DNA of 24,888 nucleotides. Origin: Bacteroidales bacterium. GTDB taxonomy: Bacteria; Bacteroidota; Bacteroidia; Bacteroidales; SM23-62. Position 1 is the stretch's first letter. Each line of letters opens with the position of its first letter. Made by a program: the position numbers and the translations under genes. The notes below the pieces were generated by a model. That model ran no database searches and was not told the origin of the DNA. It saw only the letters and a program-made list of their open reading frames with translations. The stretch is taken from assembly GCA_016783865.1 (NCBI GenBank), contig JADHVS010000046.1, positions 1-24,888 of the forward strand, read 5' to 3'. Positions 9,033 to 17,700 of the stretch are shown here, piece by piece.

Positions 9033-9084
9033 TGCGCTCGCTAACCCCGCCATAAGCAGCGGGGAATGCGTTCGCAGGATTCAA
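9033..9084. repeat. REP-like palindromic element, copy 1
   Basis: This forms an imperfect hairpin with symmetric mismatches: TGCG-ct-CGC-taa-CCCCGC, an 8-base loop (9051-9058), then GCGGGG-aat-GCG-tt-CGCA (ending 9076). The right arm and the next 8 bases (9065-9084) recur with one change at 24744-24763. It lies in the 250-base gap between the divergent aroA and proline dehydrogenase genes. No T-run follows, so it is not a simple terminator. Confidence 0.6.
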
Positions 9085-9201
9085 AAGTATTAAAATTCCT
9101 GAGAATTGATCTTTATCATAGATTTTTATCCCGTTTAGCTCTTAATTTGTTTAATACAATCAATAGTCAAAACCTTGAAATGATCTAATCCTTAGACTGA
9201 T

Positions 9202-10377
9202 ATGATATCTTTTAACAGCACAGAAATTGCCTTCAAGATAAAATCCAATAAAGAACTGAAAAGGGCACATTTTCTATTTAAAGCGATCTCAAGCAGGGTT
9301 CTGGTAAAAGTGGGTGGTGACCTGTCCAATTTTGCCATACGCATCCATTTCCCGATAAAATGGATTGTTAAACCTACCATATACAGTCATTTTTGTGGTG
9401 GTGAAACGATTGAGGATTGTTTGCCAACAGTAACCAAATTGAGTAAATATAATGTTCAGTCTGTCCTGGATTATTCTGTTGAGGGAAAAGAAAATACGGA
9501 AGAAATTGAGGCCGCTCTTAACGAAACCCTCCAGACCATTCAAAATGCCGCTAAAAATGAGAATATTCCCTTCGCCGTTTTCAAGCCTACTGCATTTGGT
9601 TCGGACGCTGTCCTTGAAAAGAAAAGTGCAGGTGAAGAACTAAATGAGGAAGAAGAGCTGGCCTCACAGGATTTTGTATCAAGGATCGGGAAACTGTGCA
9701 GAACAGCATCGGAATTGCAGGTCCCTATAATGATCGATGCGGAAGATTACTGTTATCAGAAATTCATAGATGAAGTGGTGAACGCAATGATGGCAAAATA
9801 CAACAAAGAGAAAGCCATTGTTTATAATACATACCAGATGTACCGGACCGACAGGATGGATGTATTCAGAAAGGACCTGGAGAAGGCGCGTGAAGGCAAT
9901 TATTTCATGGGGATCAAATTTGTGCGGGGAGCATACATGGAAAGAGAAAGGGAGCGTGCAGCGAGGCTCGGTTATCCCTCTCCCATTCACCCGGATAAGG
10001 AAAGAACCGACAAAGATTATGATGCGGCCTTAAAGCTTGCCGTGGAAAACATCGATAAAGTTTCTATTTTTAACGGCACACATAATGAAAACAGCAGCCT
10101 GCATCTGGCCCGGTTAATGGAAGAACACGGTATTTCAAAAGATGATCCCAGGTGCTATTTTTCACAATTATACGGGATGAGCGACCACATTAGTTTTAAC
10201 CTGGCGCATGAAGGATATAATGTCGCAAAATATTTACCTTACGGTCCCGTTAAAAGTGTAATACCCTATCTGATAAGAAGGACAGAAGAAAATACATCTA
10301 TTGGGGGACAAACCAGCAGGGAACTGAACCTGATCCTGAGGGAAAGAGACAGACGCAAGGGTCGAAACAAATCATAA
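9202..10377 (+). CDS. Proline dehydrogenase (monofunctional, FAD-dependent)
   Basis: A 391-residue protein of the proline dehydrogenase (PutA-type barrel) family. It oxidises L-proline to pyrroline-5-carboxylate, passing electrons from FAD to the quinone pool. Recognisable parts are VLDYSVEGKE, FAVFKPTAFG, PIMIDAEDYCYQ, NTYQMYRTDR, KFVRGAYMERERERA and, at the C-terminus, YLPYGPVKSVIPYLIRRTEE followed by N, the conserved R-R-x-x-E-N segment that binds proline. It lacks the aldehyde dehydrogenase half of bifunctional PutA, so P5C dehydrogenase must be a separate gene, as is usual in Bacteroidota. The residue ~120-155 segment is charged and family-variable. It is followed after one base by a small membrane-protein gene. 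A TAATTTG (9143-9149) upstream could be a -7 box, but no matching -33 element is visible. Confidence 0.93.
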   Translation: MISFNSTEIAFKIKSNKELKRAHFLFKAISSRVLVKVGGDLSNFAIRIHFPIKWIVKPTIYSHFCGGETIEDCLPTVTKLSKYNVQSVLDYSVEGKENTEEIEAALNETLQTIQNAAKNENIPFAVFKPTAFGSDAVLEKKSAGEELNEEEELASQDFVSRIGKLCRTASELQVPIMIDAEDYCYQKFIDEVVNAMMAKYNKEKAIVYNTYQMYRTDRMDVFRKDLEKAREGNYFMGIKFVRGAYMERERERAARLGYPSPIHPDKERTDKDYDAALKLAVENIDKVSIFNGTHNENSSLHLARLMEEHGISKDDPRCYFSQLYGMSDHISFNLAHEGYNVAKYLPYGPVKSVIPYLIRRTEENTSIGGQTSRELNLILRERDRRKGRNKS

Positions 10378-10378
10378 A

Positions 10379-10858
10379 ATGCAATTTGATAATCAAAAAA
10401 CCACTATCAGGTCGTTCCTCCGGAAGATGTTGGTCACGATCATTTTCGGTGTTGCCATAATAGCCGTGATGATGCTGAAGTTTTTCAACAAACCTTTTTA
10501 TGGATTAGAAAGGTATACAATCGTACTGATCCTTTTAGGTTTGTACATTGGGATAATGGTATTTACCTATTCCCTTAAACGAAACTACATTTATTTCAAT
10601 GATGACGGAGAAGCTATAATTCTCCGCTATTATCCGATCCGTCCTATCGCAAGAAAAAAAAGTGCGATAGAAATACCTAAGACCAGCCTGGTCAAATTTG
10701 AGATCAGGAAAAGTTTTTTCGGACTTAAGAAAACGCTCTTTCTTTACCAGAAAGTGAAGAATAAGGTAGCCAGATATCCTGCCATCGGATTAACAGCCCT
10801 GAATAAAAAAGAGCTGGAGTCGATAAGCACCCAGCTGAGCAAGTATGTGAAAAGATAA
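10379..10858 (+). CDS. Small membrane protein with two helices and a cytosolic beta-rich tail, function unknown
   Basis: I do not recognise this 159-residue protein. Two hydrophobic segments are clear: about residues 17-35 (MLVTIIFGVAIIAVMML) and 47-66 (YTIVLILLGLYIGIMVFTY). The remaining ~90 residues are charged and predicted beta-rich (RNYIYFNDDGEAIILRYYP, KTSLVKFEIRKSFFG, then an AIGLTALNKKELESI helix). This is reminiscent of the membrane-anchored PH-like domains seen in YcxB/YdbS-type proteins, but I cannot confirm it. The start codon follows the proline dehydrogenase stop (10375-10377) by one base, so the two are almost certainly translated from one mRNA. Bases 10397-10408, early in the gene, can pair with the candidate sRNA linker at 20273-20284. 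Confidence 0.8.
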   Translation: MQFDNQKTTIRSFLRKMLVTIIFGVAIIAVMMLKFFNKPFYGLERYTIVLILLGLYIGIMVFTYSLKRNYIYFNDDGEAIILRYYPIRPIARKKSAIEIPKTSLVKFEIRKSFFGLKKTLFLYQKVKNKVARYPAIGLTALNKKELESISTQLSKYVKR

Positions 10859-10900
10859 TCTCCCTTTGAAGCCGGAATTATTTGTAAAAATGTCAAACCA

Positions 10901-10968
10901 GAGACTTGTGTACTCGTGGACTGCCGACTGCCGACTTGTAAACTTGCCGACTGTGGACTGCAGACTCT
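10901..10968. repeat. Degenerate 7-8 bp periodic repeat (GACTGCC/GACTTGT-type)
   Basis: The array reads as successive units around a G-A-C-T core: GACTTGT, GGACTGCC, GACTGCC, GACTTGTA, AACTTGCC, GACTGTG, GACTGCA, GACTC. It occupies most of the short gap between two convergent stops (10858 and 10977). It has no conserved long repeat and no spacers, so it is not a CRISPR. It belongs with the arrays at 761 and 20400. Confidence 0.75.
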
Positions 10969-10976
10969 TCTTCAAA

Positions 10977-12083
10977 CTATCTGTCAAGTTTGTACCTGTC
11001 GCCGGGAAGAGGGATTACTTCATTAGCAAATTCAAGGTTCAGTAGCAACGGAGAAATCTTTTTTACAGGCATTCCTGTTTGCTGGCATATCATATCGATT
11101 GATGATTCGCCTTCTTTTTCCAGGATCCGCAGAATTAAATTCTCATCATCTGAATAGGACTGGAACAATTCCCGCTGAATTGTCTTCGCCGGTATATCAT
11201 CCCATCCCATAAAATACTTTACATCCTGCCAGTTTTCAATCATTGTGGCTCTGTGCTCCTTGATCATTTTATTGCAGCCCGACGACATCGGATCGCTTGT
11301 TCTGCCAGGGAAGGCCATCACATCCTTATTATAAGAATCGGCCATCTGTGCAGTAAGCAAGGCACCTCCGCGGGTACCCGATTCAATCACAAGGGTGGCA
11401 TCTGACATACCGGCTATAATCCTGTTGCGCTTGATAAAATTCTGCCTCTCCGGTTTTTCTCCGTAAGCGAAATCGGTAATCAGAGCACCCGATTCCTGTA
11501 TCTTGCCGGCTATGGGCCTGTGCGCTCCGGGATACAGGAAACCCAGACCGTGTCCGAGTACCGCCACCGTGAGTTGTCCGTATCTCAAAGCTGATTTATG
11601 TGCACAGATGTCGATCCCGTAAGCAAGTCCGCTGACAATGGCAACTGATTGGTTTTCGGCTGAAATCTCTGATATCAGTTTACGGCACACTTCCGTTCCG
11701 TATGAAGTTGGACTGCGGGTTCCAACAATACTCAAAGCCCGTTTGTAATTCAAATTGGCTTTCCCTTTAACATGGATGATGATCGGTCCGTCGGGACAAT
11801 CGTTCAGCCTGGCTGGATAACCAGGATCGGTAAAATAAAGAATCTGAATATTTTGACGTATAAGGTGGTTAATTTCCTTATCTGCCTTGATTAAAATATC
11901 TTTATTTGCGATTGTCACAACCAGTTGATTTCCTATGAAAGGGATCTTTTTTAAAACATCTTTCTTTTCCCTGAAAACTTGTTCCGGACTGCCAAAAAGG
12001 GAAATCAATTTCCTGGCTGTTTTGCTGCCAATCCCCGGGATCATTGACAGTGCAATGCAGTACAGCAAGTGATTATCCGCCAT
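10977..12083 (-). CDS. dprA: DNA-processing protein DprA (Smf)
   Basis: A complete 368-residue DprA. In competent bacteria DprA binds incoming single-stranded DNA, protects it and loads RecA. It is also conserved in species not known to be competent. Domains in order: an N-terminal helix-hairpin-helix/SAM-like part (MIPGIGSKTARKLISLFG, ~15-31; KKIPFIGNQ), the extended Rossmann fold (~95-290: SIVGTRSPTSYG, VSGLAYGIDICAHKSAL, VAVLGHGL, ITDFAYGEKPERQNFIKRNR, ESGTRGGALLTAQMA, VMAFPGRTSDPMSSGCNKMI), and a C-terminal winged-helix domain (~305-365). All the DNA-binding arginine/glycine motifs I know of are present. It stands alone, divergent from gdhA across a 120-base gap. No other competence gene is in the window. 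Confidence 0.96.
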   Translation of the reverse strand: MADNHLLYCIALSMIPGIGSKTARKLISLFGSPEQVFREKKDVLKKIPFIGNQLVVTIANKDILIKADKEINHLIRQNIQILYFTDPGYPARLNDCPDGPIIIHVKGKANLNYKRALSIVGTRSPTSYGTEVCRKLISEISAENQSVAIVSGLAYGIDICAHKSALRYGQLTVAVLGHGLGFLYPGAHRPIAGKIQESGALITDFAYGEKPERQNFIKRNRIIAGMSDATLVIESGTRGGALLTAQMADSYNKDVMAFPGRTSDPMSSGCNKMIKEHRATMIENWQDVKYFMGWDDIPAKTIQRELFQSYSDDENLILRILEKEGESSIDMICQQTGMPVKKISPLLLNLEFANEVIPLPGDRYKLDR

Positions 12084-12129
12084 TATACATTCTCTTTATC
12101 CCTTTATGCAGGAATCAATAAAATATCGG

Positions 12130-13549
<1,420 letters not shown>

Positions 13550-13589
13550 GTTCGCAAGGCATTTCCCGGTCAGGAGAATTTTTGCGAAC
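13550..13589. other. Inverted repeat directly after gdhA
   Basis: GTTCGCAA (13550-13557) and TTGCGAAC (13582-13589) are perfect 8-bp inverted arms. A weak inner pairing (TTCCC with GGAGAA) lies between them. The left arm starts one base after the gdhA TAA and the right arm ends 18 bases before the tatD ATG. Only three T's follow, so it is at best a weak terminator. An mRNA 3'-end stabiliser or processing hairpin is equally likely. Confidence 0.5.
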
Positions 13590-13607
13590 TTTGCTGTAAA
13601 CTGCAAC

Positions 13608-14381
13608 ATGAATCTTGTCGATACACACGCCCACCTTTTCCTGGATGAATTTAAAAACGATCTGGATGAAGTAGTTCAGCGGGCCAGGGATTCGGGTGTG
13701 AGCAAAGTTTTCCTGCCGAATGTTGACCGTTCTACCTTTCAGAGGATGATGGATATCTCTGAGAGGTTTGAGAATTTTTGCTTCCCGATGATAGGATTGC
13801 ATCCGACTTCAGTAAAAAAAAACTATCTTGAAGAGCTTCAGCACCTTATTTCATTTGTGGACAAATATAAATTTTTTGCAATAGGGGAAACCGGGATTGA
13901 TCTGTATTGGGACAAAACCTTTTTTAAGGAGCAGCAGGATGCTTTTATCCGGCAAATTAAACTGGCCAAAGAGCGCCGGTTACCAGTCATTATTCATTCA
14001 AGGAATTCATATAATGAGATTTTTGAGATTATGGACGAGCATCACGGGGATGGGCTGACAGGTATTTTTCATAGTTTCACAGGAAATACGGAGCAGGCCA
14101 GTAAAATCATAGATTATGGATTCATGATCGGTATTGGAGGAATTGTTACTTTTAAAAATTCAGGATTGGACCGGGTGGTAGCGGAGATCCCCCTTGAATC
14201 GATCGTACTTGAAACCGATTCTCCCTATCTGTCTCCGGTTCCCCGGCGTGGGAAAAGAAATGAGCCATCCTATCTGGCACATACTGCAGAAAAGATGGCA
14301 GAAATATATCAACTTCCTGCAGATGAAGTTGCACGGATCACCACGAAAAATGCATTACAATTATATTCGATAACAGAATGA
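13608..14381 (+). CDS. tatD: TatD-family metal-dependent hydrolase (DNase)
   Basis: A 257-residue TIM-barrel hydrolase of the TatD/YcfH family. Members act as metal-dependent DNases (3'-5' exonuclease in E. coli TatD) and some process other substrates. The metal ligands are all present: H7 and H9 (VDTHAHLF), E94 (GETGIDLYWD), H130 (VIIHSRN), H155 (IFHSFTG) and D204 (LETDSPYLSP, with PRRGKRNEP after it). The frame is open upstream to 13515, but ATG 13608 is chosen because the family begins right at this M-x-L-V-D-T-H-A-H, and the upstream codons overlap the end of gdhA. The last bases overlap the ansA start (ATGA at 14378-14381), which indicates translational coupling. Confidence 0.95.
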   Translation: MNLVDTHAHLFLDEFKNDLDEVVQRARDSGVSKVFLPNVDRSTFQRMMDISERFENFCFPMIGLHPTSVKKNYLEELQHLISFVDKYKFFAIGETGIDLYWDKTFFKEQQDAFIRQIKLAKERRLPVIIHSRNSYNEIFEIMDEHHGDGLTGIFHSFTGNTEQASKIIDYGFMIGIGGIVTFKNSGLDRVVAEIPLESIVLETDSPYLSPVPRRGKRNEPSYLAHTAEKMAEIYQLPADEVARITTKNALQLYSITE

Positions 14382-15406
14382 CAAAGGATAGTTCCATATT
14401 ACTAATATATACAGGCGGTACCATAGGAATGATCTCCGCAGGTTCCAATGCTCTGATCCCATTTGATCTTGCAGAGATCATCAAACATGCACCGGAACTT
14501 GAAAAGTTTGGATTCAACATCTCTTCGGTGACGTTCGATAATCCTGTTGACTCATCCGATATCAATCCCACTACCTGGAAACAGATTGCTGAAACTATTG
14601 GACAGAATTATGATCAGTATGATGGTTTCGTCGTTTTACATGGTACTGATACTATGGCCTATTCAGCCTCTGCCCTGAGTTTTATGTTTGAAAACCTGGG
14701 CAAACCGGTGATTTTTACCGGATCACAGCTTCCGATTAGTTCTCTGCGCACCGATGCAAAGGAGAACCTTATGTCATCGATTGAGATTGCCGCGGCTAAA
14801 TCAAACGGAAACGCACTTGTGCCAGAGGTAAGTATCTATTTTGAATTTAAGCTCTTACGGGGCAACCGGACCACAAAGATAAATGCAGAAAACTTCAATG
14901 CTTTTAATTCTCCCAACTATCCTCCACTGGCCGAATCCGGTGTGCATATTAAATACAATGAGGATGACATTCTATACCCTGTCAGGAATAAATCCTTTAA
15001 AGTGCATACGGCCATGGATCCTAACCTGGCTGTTTTGAAAATATTTCCTGGTATTACTAAACATGTTGTCGATTCTATTTTAAATAATGATAATCTCAGG
15101 GCCCTGATCCTGGAAACCTTTGGCGCAGGCAATGCCCCTACTGAGAAATGGTTCGGAGACAATATCAAATCGGCGGTCAACCGGGGTATTATCATTTTAA
15201 ACGTCACCCAATGCAGCCAGGGCCAGGTTGAGATGGGCCGTTATGAAACCAGCCGGCACCTTATCGATGCGGGGGTCGTCAGCGGACATGATATGACTAC
15301 AGAAGCTGCTATTACCAAGTTAATGTACCTCCTCGGGCAATATGAATCTACCGATAAAATTAAACTCCTTTTAAATAATTCTTTAAATGGTGAAATAACT
15401 GTTTAA
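14378..15406 (+). CDS. ansA: L-asparaginase, type I (cytoplasmic)
   Basis: A 342-residue asparaginase that hydrolyses L-asparagine to aspartate and ammonia. YTGGTIGM holds the first catalytic threonine (Thr15, equal to Thr14 of E. coli AnsA). VLHGTDTMAYSASAL holds the second (Thr90) with Asp91. SLRTDAKENL carries the catalytic lysine (Lys128). LETFGAGNAP and NVTQCSQGQVEMGRYE, from the C-terminal allosteric domain, mark the type I class. There is no signal peptide, which also argues for the cytoplasmic rather than periplasmic type II enzyme. Its ATG overlaps the tatD stop by four bases, a pairing common in Bacteroidota. It may feed nitrogen to the same pool as glutamate dehydrogenase and the amtB-glnB pair, although that link is only thematic. 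Confidence 0.96.
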   Translation: MTKDSSILLIYTGGTIGMISAGSNALIPFDLAEIIKHAPELEKFGFNISSVTFDNPVDSSDINPTTWKQIAETIGQNYDQYDGFVVLHGTDTMAYSASALSFMFENLGKPVIFTGSQLPISSLRTDAKENLMSSIEIAAAKSNGNALVPEVSIYFEFKLLRGNRTTKINAENFNAFNSPNYPPLAESGVHIKYNEDDILYPVRNKSFKVHTAMDPNLAVLKIFPGITKHVVDSILNNDNLRALILETFGAGNAPTEKWFGDNIKSAVNRGIIILNVTQCSQGQVEMGRYETSRHLIDAGVVSGHDMTTEAAITKLMYLLGQYESTDKIKLLLNNSLNGEITV

Positions 15407-15411
15407 CAGGG

Positions 15412-15440
15412 TTGTATATATTTATTTTTTTTGTAATTTG
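15412..15440 (+). promoter_or_regulatory. Promoter of the tRNA-Ser gene
   Basis: TTG (15412-15414), a spacer of exactly 19 bases, then TAATTTG (15434-15440), a close match to the Bacteroidota TTG/TAnnTTTG layout. The expected start is about 5-7 bases downstream, giving a precursor leader of roughly 25 bases before the tRNA at 15472. It begins six bases after the ansA stop. Confidence 0.6.
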
Positions 15441-15471
15441 CGACCTCTGATTAGCACCATATCAGCCAATC

Positions 15472-15561
15472 GGAGAGGTGGCCGAGTGGTCTAAGGCGCA
15501 CGCCTGGAGAGCGTGTATACCGCGTGAAACGGTATCGAGGGTTCGAATCCCTCTCTCTCCG
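15472..15561 (+). tRNA. tRNA-Ser (anticodon GGA)
   Basis: A complete class II tRNA of 90 bases. The acceptor stem GGAGAGG pairs with TCTCTCC (15554-15560), with a G-T pair at the inner end, followed by discriminator G. The anticodon stem CACGC/GCGTG encloses loop CTGGAGA, giving anticodon GGA, which reads UCC/UCU. A long variable arm (TACCG...CGGTA) is diagnostic for serine. The T-arm is GAGGG-TTCGAAT-CCCTC. CCA is not encoded. An open frame across this gene starting at 15478 is a translation artefact. Confidence 0.97.
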
Positions 15562-15582
15562 CAAGTGCCACAGACTTTGAAA

Positions 15583-15675
15583 ATGTTCATTGAAGATATG
15601 TTGGAAGGATCACGACTGGAATATGTAAAGATGGTGCTAGGGAAATATCCCTTCGATTCCACTCGTTCATATTAA
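15583..15675 (+). other. 30-codon open frame after tRNA-Ser, possible gene remnant
   Basis: ATG 15583 to TAA 15675 encodes 30 residues, MFIEDMLEGSRLEYVKMVLG then KYPFDSTRSY. The Y-V-K-x-V-L-x-K-x-x-F-D pattern reminds me of the N-terminus of short (~60 residue) conserved Bacteroidota proteins, which continue 'LF-KEL-KAI'. That continuation is absent here. I cannot verify the similarity. It may be a remnant or chance; translation is uncertain. Confidence 0.25.
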
Positions 15676-15742
15676 TATTAAGTAATATTCAATAAATTCG
15701 TACACAAGGACAAAAACAAACTAAATTCTTAAAAATCAGATC

Positions 15743-16567
15743 ATGAAAAAATTATTTGCACTTGTTGCTGTATTCGGGATGCTGTTATTGGGAGCATCTA
15801 CCATCGCTTTTGCTCAGGATGTTGACGATGCATCAGCTACAGAAGAGGTTGATACATCTGCAACACTGGAAGAAACGCCTGCTGTAGCCCCTGCTATGGA
15901 TGAGACAGATGATGCTGCAGGAGGAGAAGAGCAAGTTTCTTTACACAAAAGAGTAAAACAAAAATTTATTGAAGGTGGTGCCACCTTTATGAGCTTCGTT
16001 CTGCTTTGTTTAATTTTTGGTCTGGCATTGTGCATAGAAAGGATCATTTACCTGAACCTGGCCACAACCAACACCAATAAATTATTAAAGAAGATTGAAG
16101 ACGCTTTGAATTCCGGTGGTGTTGATGCAGCAAAAGAAATATGCCGGGATACGCGCGGACCGGTTGCCAGTATTTTTTACCAGGGACTCGACAGGGCTGA
16201 CCAGGGTGTTGATATAGCAGAGAAAGCAGTAATTGCCTATGGTGGAGTTCAGATGGGATTAATGGAAAAAGGCCTCAGCTGGATACAGTTGTTTATATCC
16301 ATCGCTCCTATGTTAGGATTCATGGGAACTGTTATTGGTATGATCGCTGCCTTTGACTCCATTCGTATTGCAGGGGATGTATCTCCCCAGTTGGTAGCCA
16401 GCGGTATTATGGTGGCTCTGATCACAACGGTATCAGGTCTTATTGTTGCCATTATCCTGCAGTTATTCTACAATTACATCGTTGCTAAGATCGATGGACT
16501 TGTAAATAACATGGAAGATGCATCCATATCCTTAATTGACCTGCTGGTGAAAAACAATAAAAAATAG
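15743..16567 (+). CDS. exbB: MotA/TolQ/ExbB proton-channel family protein
   Basis: A 274-residue ExbB-type subunit of the inner-membrane proton-driven motor that energises TonB. An N-terminal signal peptide (MKKLFALVAVFGMLLLGAST, cleavage likely after A-F-A at ~24) is followed by an acidic, Ala/Thr/Glu-rich linker (~25-65), a Bacteroidota elaboration not found in E. coli ExbB. Three transmembrane helices follow: ~80-100, ~180-205 (APMLGFMGTVIGMIAAF, the conserved pore motif) and ~218-245 (GIMVALITTVSGLIVAI). A cytosolic loop lies between helices 1 and 2. It begins a four-gene + strand operon with a small membrane protein and two exbD genes. A TolQ-like role is possible, but the paired ExbD genes and phylum fit ExbB better. 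No convincing promoter is seen in the 180-base gap before it. Confidence 0.92.
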   Translation: MKKLFALVAVFGMLLLGASTIAFAQDVDDASATEEVDTSATLEETPAVAPAMDETDDAAGGEEQVSLHKRVKQKFIEGGATFMSFVLLCLIFGLALCIERIIYLNLATTNTNKLLKKIEDALNSGGVDAAKEICRDTRGPVASIFYQGLDRADQGVDIAEKAVIAYGGVQMGLMEKGLSWIQLFISIAPMLGFMGTVIGMIAAFDSIRIAGDVSPQLVASGIMVALITTVSGLIVAIILQLFYNYIVAKIDGLVNNMEDASISLIDLLVKNNKK

Positions 16568-16572
16568 AAATT

Positions 16573-17025
16573 ATGAATATTCAAAGAATAGCCAGCATTG
16601 TTTTATGGATTTTGCTGGCTCTGTCGGTTGTGCTGTTTGGCATATTCTATTTCGGAAATTTTGTTCCGGGAACAGAAGGAACTCCTATGGAAGAACCTCT
16701 TATTACCAATAAGATCCTTCTCTGGGCATTCATTCTTATGATTTTAACCCTGGTTGTGGCGTTGGTGTTCCCGTTGATATATATTATAATGAACCCAAAG
16801 AGTGCCATCAGGCTGTTGATCATCCTGGCTGTTATAGCTGTATTTGTTTTTATTGCCTATTCCCTGGGATCAGACGAAATTATGAATATGCCCGGCTACA
16901 ACGGACCGGATAATGTTGGATCGGTACTCAAAAAGGCCGATACAGGTTTAATCCTGACCTATATCCTTTTTATAGGTGCTCTTGGATCTATTCTCTATAC
17001 AGAGATATCCAAGATATTTAAGTAA
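16573..17025 (+). CDS. Four-helix membrane protein in the exb operon, function unknown
   Basis: I do not recognise a named family. The 150 residues contain four likely transmembrane helices: ~5-27 (ASIVLWILLALSVVLFGIF), ~46-73 (ILLWAFILMILTLVVALVFP), ~79-98 (AIRLLIILAVIAVFVFIAYS) and ~125-145 (GLILTYILFIGALGSILY). Between helices 1 and 2 is a Gly/Pro/Glu-rich loop, and between 3 and 4 a loop with NMPGYNGPDNVG. It starts five bases after exbB and precedes exbD, so it is co-transcribed and probably made together with the motor. By position it could be an accessory or assembly subunit of the ExbB-ExbD complex. That is inference from context only. Confidence 0.85.
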   Translation: MNIQRIASIVLWILLALSVVLFGIFYFGNFVPGTEGTPMEEPLITNKILLWAFILMILTLVVALVFPLIYIIMNPKSAIRLLIILAVIAVFVFIAYSLGSDEIMNMPGYNGPDNVGSVLKKADTGLILTYILFIGALGSILYTEISKIFK

Positions 17026-17034
17026 ACATTTCAG

Positions 17035-17064
17035 GAGCCGGGCAAAATTTATTTTACCCGGCTC
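17035..17064. other. Strong intra-operon hairpin between the membrane protein and exbD
   Basis: GAGCCGGG (17035-17042) pairs with CCCGGCTC (17057-17064). The 14-base interior can extend the stem further (AAAAT with ATTTT around a two-base loop). The gap is 74 bases within an otherwise tightly packed operon. No T-run follows, so it is not a classical terminator. It could stabilise the upstream mRNA half or attenuate read-through into exbD. Confidence 0.65.
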
Positions 17065-17099
17065 ACGTTATAATTATATACAATTAACTGCCTGAAATT

Positions 17100-17699
17100 A
17101 TGATAAATAAAAAGACAGTGCCGGAAATAAACGGAGGTTCTCTGGCCGACATCGCCTTCCTGTTGTTGATCTTTTTCCTGGTTGCCACAACCATGGATGT
17201 TGATTCGGGGATTTCGAGGCTATTGCCTCCGATGCCTGAAGAAAACCAGGAAGAAGATAAAAGCGAAATCAAGGAACGTAATGTGTTTGTTGTTTTGATC
17301 AACAGGGATGACCAGTTGTTTGTTGAAAGGGAGGTCATTATGATCGATGAGCTGAAGGACCTGACCAAGGAATTCATAGTAAATCCCCTTAATAAGGATA
17401 ACTTTTCGGAAAAAAGGGCCATGACGATTGAGTATTTCGGCGATGTTATGGTATCGAAAGGGGTAATATCCCTGCAAAACGACAATGGTACATCATATGG
17501 CCAGTACATTGCCGTTCAGAATGAACTGGCCGCAGCGGTTAATGAATTACGTAATGATCTTTGTTTACAAAAATTCAACAGACTCTATGATGACCTTGAT
17601 CCCCTGAACGAGGTTGAACAGGAAATCATCGACGCGGTTAAAAAGGTAATCCCAATGGCCATTTCAGAAGCTGAGCCTAAAAATATCGGAGGAAAATAA
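17100..17699 (+). CDS. exbD: ExbD/TolR-family protein, first copy
   Basis: A 199-residue ExbD-type subunit. The single transmembrane helix (GSLADIAFLLLIFFLVATTM, residues 13-32) carries the functional aspartate (Asp17), which is protonated during the motor cycle. A short cytosolic N-terminus (MINKKTVPEING) precedes it. The periplasmic part (~35-199) is longer than the ~140-residue family standard. It has an acidic linker (PPMPEENQEEDKSE), the usual NVFVVLINRDDQLFVE strand, and an inserted segment around the NDNGTSYGQYIAVQNEL motif. Similar long ExbDs are regular in Bacteroidota, paired with a shorter one. The second exbD starts two bases after its stop codon, and both follow exbB and the four-helix protein, fitting one motor operon. 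Confidence 0.92.
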   Translation: MINKKTVPEINGGSLADIAFLLLIFFLVATTMDVDSGISRLLPPMPEENQEEDKSEIKERNVFVVLINRDDQLFVEREVIMIDELKDLTKEFIVNPLNKDNFSEKRAMTIEYFGDVMVSKGVISLQNDNGTSYGQYIAVQNELAAAVNELRNDLCLQKFNRLYDDLDPLNEVEQEIIDAVKKVIPMAISEAEPKNIGGK

Positions 17700-17700
17700 A

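Noticed and set aside
10901..10968. Possible CRISPR array
   Set aside because: Units are 7-8 bp with no spacers and no cas gene nearby; it is a degenerate tandem repeat.
15478..15675. 65-codon open frame MAEWSKAHAWRACIPRETV...
   Set aside because: Its first 28 codons are the tRNA-Ser gene read as protein, a well-known artefact. Only the part from 15583 could be real and is listed separately at low confidence.
17035..17064. Terminator ending an exbB-only operon
   Set aside because: No T-run follows the stem, and the exbD genes need the upstream transcript; kept as a hairpin only.
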